Of a stretch of 64,000 bases of DNA, positions 17,487 to 27,600 are shown in pieces. The DNA is from Myroides odoratus DSM 2801 (lineage in GTDB: Bacteria; Bacteroidota; Bacteroidia; Flavobacteriales; Flavobacteriaceae), in assembly GCF_000243275.1 (NCBI RefSeq), contig NZ_CM001437.1:2611812-2675811 (forward strand), in the 5' to 3' direction. Every line of letters starts with the position of its first letter. Positions within the stretch are counted from its first letter, which is position 1. The translations under genes and the position numbers were made by a program. Under the pieces are notes generated by a model. That model had not been told where the DNA came from. It was given only the letters and a program-made list of their open reading frames with translations, and ran no database searches.

Positions 17487-17521
17487 CTTTACTCATCAGT
17501 ATTAGAACTGTTTTGCGAGTG

Positions 17522-17551
17522 CAAAGATAGAATAAAAAATAGGTGTGACAA
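17522..17551 (-). promoter_or_regulatory. Promoter of tRNA-Leu copy 1
   Basis: On the minus strand, TTG (17549-17551) and TATCTTTG (17522-17529) are separated by 19 bases, a full consensus match. The box runs into GCACTCGCA, a stretch shared with the other two Leu/Gly tRNA promoters here. Confidence 0.78.
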
Positions 17552-17666
17552 GAAAAAAATAAAGAAAATTGAAACTTTTTTTGAACAGCTATGTTTAGCT
17601 GTTGGTAATCAGTATTTTGGTTTTTTATTTTTTTTGTAGCTAATGTTTTATTTTTTCTTTGTTAGG

Positions 17667-18020
17667 CTATTCTTCTGGGAAATCCCCAAAAATATCAAGG
17701 GATAAATCCAGTGTTTCTGCTGAAGTGAAATTTTGAATTACTTCTTCAATGCCATTTTCAAAACGCAATTCAGTATTGAATCGGCGACTAGTACCGAAAG
17801 TGTTTCCTTCAATAACGGTTTTGAAATAAAATTTTCCACTAGGTGTTTTGAAACGTATAGCTTCAACTGCAGAGAAGTTGTTTTTGAGGTAGTCAATGGT
17901 TTCATAGACTGCTTCTTTGGTTGTGTGTTCTTGGCTTGTAAGTAGAGTTCGTCCTCTGCGATGTTCAAATGTGAACTTATACGTCTCATTTTCTTTCTGG
18001 CTAATAACGATTGCGCTCAT
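17667..18020 (-). CDS. YegP-like (DUF1508) protein
   Basis: The 117-aa protein has two tandem copies of a DUF1508-like beta-beta-alpha unit: residues about 14-49 (YKFTFEHRRGRTLL then TTKEAVYETIDYLKNNF) and about 62-97 (KFYFKTVIEGNTF then ENGIEEVIQNF). YegP-family proteins have no firm function; some are linked to stress. The acidic C-terminus is a tail outside the repeats. The gene sits between two identical tRNA-Leu genes on the same strand and has a 16-base palindrome upstream (18053-18068). Confidence 0.72.
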   Translation of the reverse strand: MSAIVISQKENETYKFTFEHRRGRTLLTSQEHTTKEAVYETIDYLKNNFSAVEAIRFKTPSGKFYFKTVIEGNTFGTSRRFNTELRFENGIEEVIQNFTSAETLDLSLDIFGDFPEE

Positions 18021-18052
18021 AATAAAAATGTAATAAATTCAAGATTGTTGAC

Positions 18053-18068
18053 GCGAATTGCAATTCGC
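18053..18068. promoter_or_regulatory. Perfect 16-base palindrome before the YegP-like gene
   Basis: GCGAATTGCAATTCGC equals its own reverse complement. It lies 33 bases upstream of the ATG at 18020 and may be an operator. No T run follows, so it is not a terminator. Confidence 0.4.
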
Positions 18069-18076
18069 ACTTGTCC

Positions 18077-18111
18077 AAAAAAAAAGTCCCAAGCATTCAC
18101 TTGGGACTTTT
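18077..18111 (-). terminator. Terminator of the tRNA-Gly/tRNA-Leu copy 2 unit
   Basis: The same AAAAGTCCCAAG hairpin as at 17367, with a longer T run on the minus strand. Confidence 0.85.
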
Positions 18112-18112
18112 G

Positions 18113-18198
18113 TACTCGAGGCGGGACTTGAACCCGCACGAACATTACTGTTCACTGGATTTTAAGTCCAGCGTGTCTACCACTTCCACCACTCGAGC
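18113..18198 (-). tRNA. tRNA-Leu (anticodon UAA), copy 2
   Basis: Same 86-nt class II structure and sequence as copy 1, anticodon UAA. It follows tRNA-Gly on the same transcript with a 13-base spacer. Confidence 0.95.
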
Positions 18199-18211
18199 GT
18201 AATTAAATTAC

Positions 18212-18287
18212 TGGAGCGAAAAACGGGGTTCGAACCCGCGACCTCAACCTTGGCAAGGTTGCGCTCTACCAACTGAGCTATTTTCGC
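18212..18287 (-). tRNA. tRNA-Gly (anticodon GCC), copy 1
   Basis: The mature tRNA is 73 nt with a perfect GCGAAAA/TTTTCGC acceptor stem and anticodon loop TTGCCAA (GCC, glycine). The three bases after the discriminator are CCA, so the 3' CCA happens to be encoded here. The second copy at 31495 has CGA at the same place. Confidence 0.95.
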
Positions 18288-18328
18288 TTATGTTTATAAG
18301 ATCGTGCAGTACTTCTGTATTGCGAGTG

Positions 18329-18359
18329 CAAATATAGAATAGAATTTATTGTTTTGCAA
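18329..18359 (-). promoter_or_regulatory. Promoter of tRNA-Gly/tRNA-Leu copy 2
   Basis: On the minus strand, TTG (18357-18359) and TATATTTG (18329-18336) are separated by 20 bases. GCACTCGCA follows the box directly. Confidence 0.8.
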
Positions 18360-18738
18360 GCTTTTTTAAGGATAAAATTGAAGGGTTTTTGCTTCTGATT
18401 GATAATGAAAGGATTGTATCCTTTTTTTTATACTTGCTTCTTCTTTCTTTTCAACTCATAGTGTAATACCCTGCATTCGATGGAAATCTTAAATAGACGA
18501 TGCGACTCTTTTGGTATTTGTTTTTTATTAACATTGGATTTTTTTGTTTAATTTGTGTAATGTGTAATATTTTTTTGTAAATATTGAAAATAATAGTATA
18601 TATTTTTATATATTGTTGTTTAAAATATTGTTTACTCCATGGCCTATATGAAAGGTTTTGTTAATTAGTTAACTAAATGAATAACCCTTAATATGACGAT
18701 GTTGTGCTAGTACTGGATGTATAACCAAATGACCTATT
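18360..18738. other. Non-coding stretch before the 1481-aa surface protein gene
   Basis: AT-rich, without a supportable open frame. It presumably carries the promoter and leader of the downstream gene, but no clear TTG-N19-TAnnTTTG pair is visible. Confidence 0.4.
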
Positions 18739-21700
18739 ATGAATAACATTACTTACCTAAATGTTTTAACTACGAAAACAAAAAACAACAACCGGTGGCT
18801 CCAGCGGCTACTCTTGTTTTTAGTCCTTTTAAGTAGTCCCCTTGTTTTTGCTCAATTTCCTTCGCCTTATTGTGAAGTAGATGGATTTGCTGTGGAAGAA
18901 ATTACCAAAATTGAATTTGATGGGCTAGAAATAACCAATACAAATGATACGGATTTTTTAGTGGATCATACAGCTGAGGTTGCTGAGGTTGTCGCAGGAC
19001 AAACCTATACCTTAACGGTTCATGGAAATACATATGGAGATGAAAATGATATCTATGCTTTTATTGATTGGAACCACAATGGTTTTTTAGATGATGCTGG
19101 CGAAATCTATTATATCGGAAGATTGGAGGATTCTGATGGAGAAGATGGACTCAGTGTTTCATTCGATATTGCTGTACCAACAACAGCTTTAGCAGGTGCA
19201 ACACGTATACGAATTACTAAAACTTGGATTACGTTGGGTTTTGAAGTGAATATAGATCCTTGTTGGATTAGTGGATATGATGAGGATTGGGGTAGCAATG
19301 ATGACTCACTTGGTCAAGCCATTGATTTTACGTTGGATGTGGATTCTGATAATGAAACTCCTGAACCAGGCGTAAGCTGTGAGATTGGAATTAATTTAAC
19401 GTTCCCTGATTATGGAGATGTAACTACTTGGAAATTACTCGATGCAGATGGACGCGCTGTTCTCAGTGGTGGTCCTTATGATTCTTGGTCTTATAGAAAT
19501 TTTGTAATTAATCGTTCTTATACTGGTTCAAACCATCCATATTCGCTGCAAATTACAGTGGATGATGAATTTTGGGGTGACTGTGATAATGAGGTAAATT
19601 ATGCGGTGACAGTTGGAGGTGCTAATGATATTTCAGGAACTGTAACGGCCTGTGAAGAACTCGTATCAGAAACGTTACCAATTGGGCCTTGTCCTACTTG
19701 TGGGCCTCCAACAAGATTAACGAAAACGAATATTACGCCTACTGGATTTACATTGAATTGGACTAGTGATGGTGCTCAGTTTGAAATTGAATATGGACCT
19801 ACTGGTTTTGTACAAGGTAGTGCAAATGGTACAATCATTGAGAATATTACAACAACATCTTATACCTTTACTGGTTTAGCAACAACGCAGGCGTATCAGT
19901 TTTATGTACGCAATATTTGTTCGGATGAAGAAAGTGTATGGGCTGGACCATTATCCTTTGATGATATTCTTACTACACCTTCCCCCTGGCACGAAGATTT
20001 TAGTGGAGGACAAGTATATCCTTTAGGATGGGCACCATTACCTGGGGCAATTTGGAGCTTTACACCAGTAACTACTGATCAAGGGAATAGTATTCATACG
20101 AGTTTATATGATTATTCTTTTTTAGGTGGAGTCCTAACGGGGAGTTTTTCAACCATTACTGTTGGCCCTATATTGTATGGGGATACATTTTCCTTTAAAT
20201 ATTTATTGACAAATGGCTCAGGTGGTATAGCAAATACTGGTTTAGGTAGCTTGACGGTTGAATTATCTACGGACTTTGGTCAATCCTATTCAGCAGTGGG
20301 AACAATCAATACCAATGGAACGAGCGGATGGCAAACGTTTACGTATGGTCTTGAAGATTATACAGGTTTGTATGTGAAAATAAGAGTGAAGGCTAATGTT
20401 CTTCAAATATTTGGTAATCTTAACGTGGCATTGGATGATTTTGATATTTCAGGAGGTGCTCCATGTGATGAGGTTACGCTTGCAGAGGTTGAAGTGAATG
20501 AAGAGGAAACGGTCTTGCATATCGAATCGGAAGGTACAACATTTGAAATTGAATATGGATCAGCTGGTTTTGTACGAGGAGCTGGAACAACAGTAGACAA
20601 TGTAACAACGCCTTATACGTTTACGGATTTAATAGCGGATACTGATTATGATGTATATGTACGAGCTTTACCATGTGGAGTTTGGTATGGACCAGTGACA
20701 TTCACCACATTACCTCCAGATAATCAGGTAATCACAGCAGAAGATGTTACGAAAGTATATGGTGATATACCTTTTATACATGGAGTTTCAGATAGTGGTT
20801 TGGCATTGAGTTATGCGGTAGAAGATGAAACAGTAGCTGTAGTTGAAAATGGAAAACTGGTGATAAAAGGAGTGGGAACGACAACTGTTACAGCAAGTCA
20901 ACCAGGAAATAATGTATACTTACCTGCTGAAGATGTAACTTTTACCTTAACAGTAACGAAAGCCATGCTCACCGTTACAGCAGATAGTAGCCAAGAAAAA
21001 AGATATGGTACTGAAGATCCGGTGTTTACTTATACAGCCACTGGATTTAAATATACGGATACTTTAGCTGTTTTTTCGGGGGCCCTTGCTAGAGTGGCAG
21101 GTGAGGAAATGGGAATGTATGCCATTACACCAGGTACTCTAAGTGGTGGAAGAAACTATGAGATTACGTTTATCAGTGCGGATTTCAAGATTATTTTCGC
21201 AGAATTAATTGTAACTGCTAATGAGCAGACGAAAGAATATGGTGAAGCGGATCCGGTGTTTACTTATCAAGTAACAGGGTTGTTAAACAATGATACAGAA
21301 GCTAATGTATTAAGAGGAACACTGGGTCGTGTAGCAGGAGAGAATGTAGGTAATTATGCCATCAATCAAGGAACTCTACAAGTGATTGGAGCAAATTATG
21401 AATTGACCTTTCAAGCTAGTGAATTGAGTATTACCCCTGCGGCTTTGGTGGTTGTGCCTGATGCAGGCATGCAAAAAGTATATGGACAAGTAGATCCTGT
21501 GTTTTCGTATACTGTTACAGGGCTCAAATTTAATGATACTGCTACTACTGCATTAACAGGGTTGTTAGGCAAACAAGGTGGAGAAAATGTAGGGGTATAT
21601 AATTATGCTTTAGGTAGTATGCAAGCTTTGTCTGGGAATTACATCTTGACTGTAGCAAGGCAAGAGAAGTTTAAAATTACGCCAGCACCTTTAGAAATAA

Positions 21701-23184
21701 TAGTGATAGAAAATCAATCAAAAGGATATGGTGAGGTAGATCCCGTTTTCTTATTTTCTGCTATAGGTTTACAAAGAGGTGATCAGCCTATTCAGGTGAC
21801 TACAGGACGTTTAACACGTGTTGCAGGGGAAGAAATAGGATTGTATGCTATTAATCAAGGTACTTTAGCGGTACGAGCAAACTATGAACTAGTTTCTTTT
21901 ACAGGTGCTGATTTTGAAATTAAACAAAGCCAAATCAGTGGTGTTTCATTACCCGATCGAATTTTTGTTTATGACGGTCAAGTAAAATCCCTACAAGTGG
22001 AAGGAAATATCGGAGCTGAGGCTGAAATTACTTATACTAATAACAGCCAAACCGAAGTTGGAGTATATGAAGTGACAGCAACAGTAGATTATGGGCCTGC
22101 CTATGAAGTCCTTACGTTGAATGGAACGTTAAAAATAGTTCAAGCAAATCAAGTAATTGATTTTGAAACAGTAAATACTGTGGTGATTGAAGATACACCA
22201 ACGTTACAACTAACAGCAACGGCTAGTTCTGGATTGCCTGTTTCTTATCATATTAACGACGCGATAGATCAAGAAGTGGCAACGGTAGATGAAAGAGGAA
22301 TGGTGCGTTTCTTACGCACAGGATTCGTTACAATTACCGCTTCTCAACCTGGAAATGAAAATTACAGCCCAGCGATACCTGTGGTACGAACAATTGAAGT
22401 GACCAGCAAAGCAGTGGAGATTGAAAACTTAATTATTGATGGTGTTTCGTATGGAAAACCAGAGAAAGAAGTGTATGTTGTGATTGGTTGTGAAAAAGAA
22501 CAAGATCAAGTAATTATCGAAGTTCAGGTTGCAGATGGAGTGCAAGTATCACCTTCAACGTATATAACAGTAGCTGTAAAAGAACACGGTACGTACAAAC
22601 AAGTTATTACCGTGACTTCTCCTCGTGGAACCGAACAGGAAACGTATACTGTGTATATTGAAAAACGCCTCGCTACAACCAATCTTGTATATCAGAAATA
22701 CAACAATGTCTTATTGGTAAACAACAATAAGAAAACCAATGGAGGGTATGTATTCAAAGGATATGAATGGTTTAAAAATGGAGAACCTATTGGAGACCAA
22801 CAAGCATATTCAGCAGGAAATAGCATCAGCGATGTATTAGAAGTTGGCGCAGAGTATCATGTAGTCTTAACGTTGTATAATGGTAAAAAGGTGGTGAGTT
22901 GTCCAATTTATATTGAACAAAAAGCAGCAGCAGATTGGGGAGTATATCCAAATCCTGTCCAGAAAAATCAAACATTACACGTTCGTTTAGATGAAGATCA
23001 ACAACAAGCAATGAGTTATGTGATTTACAATGTCAAAGGTCAGGTAATCAAACAAGGAGAGTTTGTAGAAGGTACTACAGATAAACAAATTGAATTATCT
23101 TCAACTTTAGCAACGGGATCTTATATTCTTGTACTCAAAGGCAATGGAACACAACAAAGTGTACAATTCATTGTGAAAGAGTAA
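18739..23184 (+). CDS. Multidomain T9SS surface protein with GEVED, FN3 and MBG repeats
   Basis: The 1481-aa protein has a signal segment in its first 40 residues (ending VFAQFPSPYC). A GEVED-type domain follows (about 60-200; DWNHNGFLDDAGE), then an FN3 domain (about 334-415), a jelly-roll-like segment (about 425-610) and a second FN3-like part (about 615-660). After an Ig-like unit come four successive MBG-type repeats (about 742-820, 823-900, 902-983 and 985-1062), each with a YG..DPVF motif near its start. Further Ig-like units follow, and from about residue 1399 a type A T9SS sorting domain (YPNPVQKNQTLHV, ending ILVLKGNG). It is expected to be exported and anchored as an adhesin. It is a single-gene unit with its own terminator. 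Confidence 0.85.
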   Translation: MNNITYLNVLTTKTKNNNRWLQRLLLFLVLLSSPLVFAQFPSPYCEVDGFAVEEITKIEFDGLEITNTNDTDFLVDHTAEVAEVVAGQTYTLTVHGNTYGDENDIYAFIDWNHNGFLDDAGEIYYIGRLEDSDGEDGLSVSFDIAVPTTALAGATRIRITKTWITLGFEVNIDPCWISGYDEDWGSNDDSLGQAIDFTLDVDSDNETPEPGVSCEIGINLTFPDYGDVTTWKLLDADGRAVLSGGPYDSWSYRNFVINRSYTGSNHPYSLQITVDDEFWGDCDNEVNYAVTVGGANDISGTVTACEELVSETLPIGPCPTCGPPTRLTKTNITPTGFTLNWTSDGAQFEIEYGPTGFVQGSANGTIIENITTTSYTFTGLATTQAYQFYVRNICSDEESVWAGPLSFDDILTTPSPWHEDFSGGQVYPLGWAPLPGAIWSFTPVTTDQGNSIHTSLYDYSFLGGVLTGSFSTITVGPILYGDTFSFKYLLTNGSGGIANTGLGSLTVELSTDFGQSYSAVGTINTNGTSGWQTFTYGLEDYTGLYVKIRVKANVLQIFGNLNVALDDFDISGGAPCDEVTLAEVEVNEEETVLHIESEGTTFEIEYGSAGFVRGAGTTVDNVTTPYTFTDLIADTDYDVYVRALPCGVWYGPVTFTTLPPDNQVITAEDVTKVYGDIPFIHGVSDSGLALSYAVEDETVAVVENGKLVIKGVGTTTVTASQPGNNVYLPAEDVTFTLTVTKAMLTVTADSSQEKRYGTEDPVFTYTATGFKYTDTLAVFSGALARVAGEEMGMYAITPGTLSGGRNYEITFISADFKIIFAELIVTANEQTKEYGEADPVFTYQVTGLLNNDTEANVLRGTLGRVAGENVGNYAINQGTLQVIGANYELTFQASELSITPAALVVVPDAGMQKVYGQVDPVFSYTVTGLKFNDTATTALTGLLGKQGGENVGVYNYALGSMQALSGNYILTVARQEKFKITPAPLEIIVIENQSKGYGEVDPVFLFSAIGLQRGDQPIQVTTGRLTRVAGEEIGLYAINQGTLAVRANYELVSFTGADFEIKQSQISGVSLPDRIFVYDGQVKSLQVEGNIGAEAEITYTNNSQTEVGVYEVTATVDYGPAYEVLTLNGTLKIVQANQVIDFETVNTVVIEDTPTLQLTATASSGLPVSYHINDAIDQEVATVDERGMVRFLRTGFVTITASQPGNENYSPAIPVVRTIEVTSKAVEIENLIIDGVSYGKPEKEVYVVIGCEKEQDQVIIEVQVADGVQVSPSTYITVAVKEHGTYKQVITVTSPRGTEQETYTVYIEKRLATTNLVYQKYNNVLLVNNNKKTNGGYVFKGYEWFKNGEPIGDQQAYSAGNSISDVLEVGAEYHVVLTLYNGKKVVSCPIYIEQKAAADWGVYPNPVQKNQTLHVRLDEDQQQAMSYVIYNVKGQVIKQGEFVEGTTDKQIELSSTLATGSYILVLKGNGTQQSVQFIVKE

Positions 23185-23225
23185 ATAAGCGATGTTCTTC
23201 ATAAGAAGAAAGATGTAAATACATG

Positions 23226-23257
23226 AAAAGCCCTAAGTCAAACTTAGGGCTTTTTTT
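23226..23257. terminator. Bidirectional terminator between the surface protein gene and susD
   Basis: The stem AAAAGCCCTAAGT / ACTTAGGGCTTTT has T runs on the plus side and weaker ones on the minus side. It separates two convergent genes. Confidence 0.8.
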
Positions 23258-23279
23258 ATCGTATCATTTGATATGCGTT

Positions 23280-24671
23280 TTACTTACGTGCATCTAGTTC
23301 TTCTTGTGGAATAGGTAATTGGAAACGTTTGTCTAAAGGTGCAATGGATAATTTGGTGCGGTGATTTCCCGTACGATTAATCCCTCTTAATAGTCGCTTC
23401 GCATCAAACCATTCTATACCACATTCGCCATATAATTCTTTTCTTCGTTCGAGTAAGATAGCTTCCAATAAATCAGTACCGCTGGCTGTAGTTGCTTGTG
23501 CGGCAGTATCTCGATTTCGGCGGATATCATCAAGTAATTTACGTGCGTTTGTTTCATCTCCTAGATGGTAAGCGGCCTCAGCATCAATCAAAATAAGCTC
23601 TGGGTAACGAAGAATAGGAATGTCCGATTCAAAAGTAAACGTAAATTTAGAAGTTACATATTCTTGCCAATCACCTGCCGGTTTCTCGTAAAAATTAGAA
23701 AACAAGTTACGGACATCTGTAGCGCTAAATTGTTGTACAAAAGCATCATTAATGAATGTACCATGGTAAGCCACAGCCACATGGTCCATCATGGCATGAG
23801 GGTGTGAACGATAGTAAACGGTTTGATCTGCGCTTTGTGGTAAAGCCCATAACCATTCTGCTGCTTGGATAGAAGCAAAGCCCTTGTTATAGTCTTCCGC
23901 GCGTAATACTTCAAGAGGATGCCCACCGTAGGCTGCGGCTGCATTTTTCTGCGCCAATTCCCATTTTCCCATGTATTGATATACTTGCGCTAAAAACGCT
24001 TGTGCTACGGCTTTATTGATGTAGGATTTATTTTCTCTTTTTTCATCTAAAAGAGTAGTGGCTTCTTCTAAATCCGTTACAATGCGAATGAAAAACTCCT
24101 CTTTCGTGGTAAAGGGAGCTGGAGTAGCCGTAGGTTCGGTATAAATCGGAGGGAAAGTCGATTGTTCTGGAGATAGATAAGCATCACCAAATTCGATAGC
24201 GAGCTGAAAATAGTAATAACCTCTAAGTGCTAATGCTTGTCCGATTAAGGTGTTTTTATCTGCTGAACTGATTTTAGTACTCGCTTTAACCCCTTGAATT
24301 AAGTTGTTAACTTGATCGATGATTTTATAGGGTAATCTCCATGAAAATACAGCTCGTGTCCCTGTACTTACATAGACTTGATGATCGTAATCATCGCCAA
24401 ACCAGATTTGTTTTTGGATTAAATCTGCTCCTTTTACACTTCGGGCAAATAAAATGCTATGAAGACCTGAGGCTTCGTCGTTAATCATTGACATCCTTTG
24501 TAATCTTAAAATACCCGATAGAAAAGAGGTTGCTCCTTCTTTGCTCCCAAAAACAATGTCGGGAGAAATACTATCTTTAGGTTGAGGTTCATCTAAGAAA
24601 TCAGAGGAACAACCCAGAAGACTACTAGATAGTATGATTAAAATAATTGCTTTTATAATAGATTGTATCAT
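23280..24671 (-). CDS. SusD/RagB-family nutrient-binding lipoprotein
   Basis: The 463-aa lipoprotein (lipobox SLLGC, Cys21) has the SusD layout: an N-terminal FLDEPQPKDSIS segment, TPR-like helices (ALALRGYYYFQLAIEFGDAYL, and AVAQAFLAQVYQYMGKWELA near 205-225), and a C-terminal RagB/SusD block ending ILLERRKELYGECGIEWFDAKRL. SusD proteins lid the SusC channel and bind its substrate at the cell surface. It lies 12 bases after susC. No glycosidase, sulfatase or peptidase is encoded next to the pair, so the substrate cannot be read from context. Confidence 0.92.
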   Translation of the reverse strand: MIQSIIKAIILIILSSSLLGCSSDFLDEPQPKDSISPDIVFGSKEGATSFLSGILRLQRMSMINDEASGLHSILFARSVKGADLIQKQIWFGDDYDHQVYVSTGTRAVFSWRLPYKIIDQVNNLIQGVKASTKISSADKNTLIGQALALRGYYYFQLAIEFGDAYLSPEQSTFPPIYTEPTATPAPFTTKEEFFIRIVTDLEEATTLLDEKRENKSYINKAVAQAFLAQVYQYMGKWELAQKNAAAAYGGHPLEVLRAEDYNKGFASIQAAEWLWALPQSADQTVYYRSHPHAMMDHVAVAYHGTFINDAFVQQFSATDVRNLFSNFYEKPAGDWQEYVTSKFTFTFESDIPILRYPELILIDAEAAYHLGDETNARKLLDDIRRNRDTAAQATTASGTDLLEAILLERRKELYGECGIEWFDAKRLLRGINRTGNHRTKLSIAPLDKRFQLPIPQEELDARK

Positions 24672-24683
24672 GTGTTTGCGCTT

Positions 24684-27600
24684 TTAAAAATTAATATTTA
24701 ATCCAACCGAAACAGTAGCAGATAAAGGAACGCGATAATTCGTCACGCCGTTAATTGCTTGTTCGGGATCAATGCCCTGATGTGATTGGAAGGTCAATAA
24801 ATTTTCTCCTTGTATATATACTCTCGCTTGCTTGAGTTTTATTTTACTTAAACGATCAACCGGAAGAGAATATCCAATTGTTAGGGCTTTCAGGCGGAGA
24901 TAATCATTTTTGTATAAAAATCGTGTTGAAGTAGCAGCAAAATTATTAGAAGCATTCAAGATGATTGGCGTGTCTGTAATATCCCCTGGTTTTTGCCAGC
25001 GATTTTCCAAATCTGGTGAACTTTGATATCCTTTAGAAATTCCCCCCATTAAACTAGCATAATCATTGTCGTAGATATAACCACCTAAACTAAAATTGAA
25101 AAAAGCACTAAAGTCAAAGCTTTTATAAGACAAACTTGTATTGAAACCTCCCACAACTTTAGGCAGAGCCGATTGTTTGTAATAACGAGTCGCTTCATCA
25201 TAGTCTTTTGTCGTTTCTCGTCCCGTTACTTGTCCCTGAGCATCTAATACATCTTTATACCACATTCCATATCCGTCATTTGGATCTACACCTGCCCATT
25301 CTCTAAGGTAAAAGTCATAAAGTGAACGGCCTTCTTCCCAACGGTTTAGACCACTAATAAAACTATCTTGCGTCAAGGATTTAATCTTATTTCTATCGAT
25401 CGAAAAGTTTAACGATGTATCCCATTTCCAATCCTTTGTGCGGAGAAGGTGAGTGGTTAAACTCACTTCTAATCCGTAGTTTTCAATAGTCCCTGCATTC
25501 GATAATAATTCAAGATTTCCTGTTGAAGGTGCTTGTGGAATCGCAAATAACAAATCAATAGAGCGCTTTTTGTAATAGTCCACAGAACCTTCAAGGCGGT
25601 TGTTAAACAAACTGAAATCAAGCCCAACGTTGAAAGAAGCGGTTTTCTCCCAAGTTAAATAAGGATCAGTTAAGCCTCCCAATACAACACCAGGATTGTC
25701 TAATTGATTATATCCCGTTTCAAATAATCTCAAATAAGGGAAATACTTGTCTTTTAGGTTGTTGTTTCCTAATTCTCCATAGGAAACCCTTAGTTTAAGT
25801 AAGTCGATATACGAAAGATTGGCTAGGAAGTCTTCAGAAGAAACAATCCAGGAACCTCCAATAGAATAAAAGTTTCCTGCCCTTACTGATTTGTCGAAAC
25901 GCGTACTTGAATCGCGTCTAAAAGAACCTTCTATAAAATACGCATTGTTGTAATCATAACTAATGCGACCTAAATAGCTCGTTAAACGATCTTCTACCTC
26001 GTATCCTTCAATGCTTTCTAAAGCTGTACCACTACCAATTTCAGTATTTCCAGGGAGATATCCTGTAGAAGAAGCATGAAACAGATCTTGTTTAAAACGA
26101 TAGGCTTCAACAATCCCATCGGCTGCAAAATGGTGATCACCTATAACTTTGTCATAGTGTAACGCATTGATAAAGTTAATCGTTTCAGAAGTGTCCTTTG
26201 ATTTTTGAACACGCCCTTGCACGCTAGAGGCTTGTCCATATTGTGCATTGTTGTATTCTTTTACGTTGTAATCGTATTTTTCATAAGATAAGTTGGATTT
26301 GAAATAAAGCCCTTCAGTCAAATCAACTTTAGCAAAACCATTCCAACTGAGTGAAGAACGACGGTTGATGGTGCTATTATTAAATAAGATACCTACCGCA
26401 TTTTCACCACTCATAATCGGACGAACACTATTAACGTCTTTGCTTGAGGCATTGCCATAGTCGTAAATTTTCCCTCCAGTTGGATCGTAAACTAGTTGCC
26501 CTTTGGCATCTCTTTTATACACAGGGAATACACTAGGCATAGCGTAAATCCAATTCATCGGGCTATACAAGTTGGTCCCGCTTTGGGTAGGGAAGTTCTG
26601 ATTGGAACTAGCATACGCTGTGTTGGCTCCTACTTGCAACCAATCTGTAATCTGACTTTCTAGATTTAAACGAACTGTTGTACGTTCAAAATTAGATGTC
26701 TTAATCATTCCATCTTGGTTGAGGTAGTTGGCAGATAAGAAATAGGTGGTTCGATCACTCCCTCCGGCAATATTGAAGTTATATTCATTTCGGAATGCTT
26801 GATTTCGCTGTAGTTCTTTTTTCCAATCCGTTTCCCATAACAACGGATCCTTAACCGTCCAGTTACCCTTGTAATCTACAGGTTGATTGGTTCCAAAAGG
26901 ATTATAACCAAAATAACTGACTAATCCATCAGATGCATTTTTTCGCGCAGTGGCTTCTTCTTGCCCTAATACATAGTGGTAGTTGTTTTTTCTTCCTTCC
27001 CAAAGATAGGTGGTGTATCCTTCGGTATCCAATACGTTATGTGTGCGTACAGCATCAAAGGCAACCCCAGAGCTCAATTTGACTTGTACCTCAGGTTCGC
27101 TGTTGCGCTTTCCCATTTTTGTTTTGATTAAAATAACCCCATTAGAACCTCTAGAACCATACAGGGCTGTAGAGGAGGCATCTTTTAATATATTGATGGC
27201 CTCAATCTGATCCGCACTAATCGAATTGAGGTTTCCCGAATAGGGAGCCCCGTCTAAGATAATTAGCGGATCTGCTGAGGCGTTAATAGAACCTATTCCA
27301 CGTACTCGTATGGTTGGACTTTCACCTGGTTGAGAACTTGAATTGATGATGTTTACTCCAGCTACTGTTCCTTGAAGCGCGGTTACCACAGAAGTAGCTA
27401 CTTGTTTGTCTAGAACATCACTTTTGATTTGACTAATGGCACCTACTACGGCTTTTTGTTTTTGTGTACCATACGCTACGATAACAACATCATCTAGATG
27501 AACTGCATCTTCGAGTAGAACAACATCAATAATACTTTGCTTGTTTACTGGGATGGATTGGGGTTTAAATCCTATATAATCGAAGTACAATATAGCTCCT

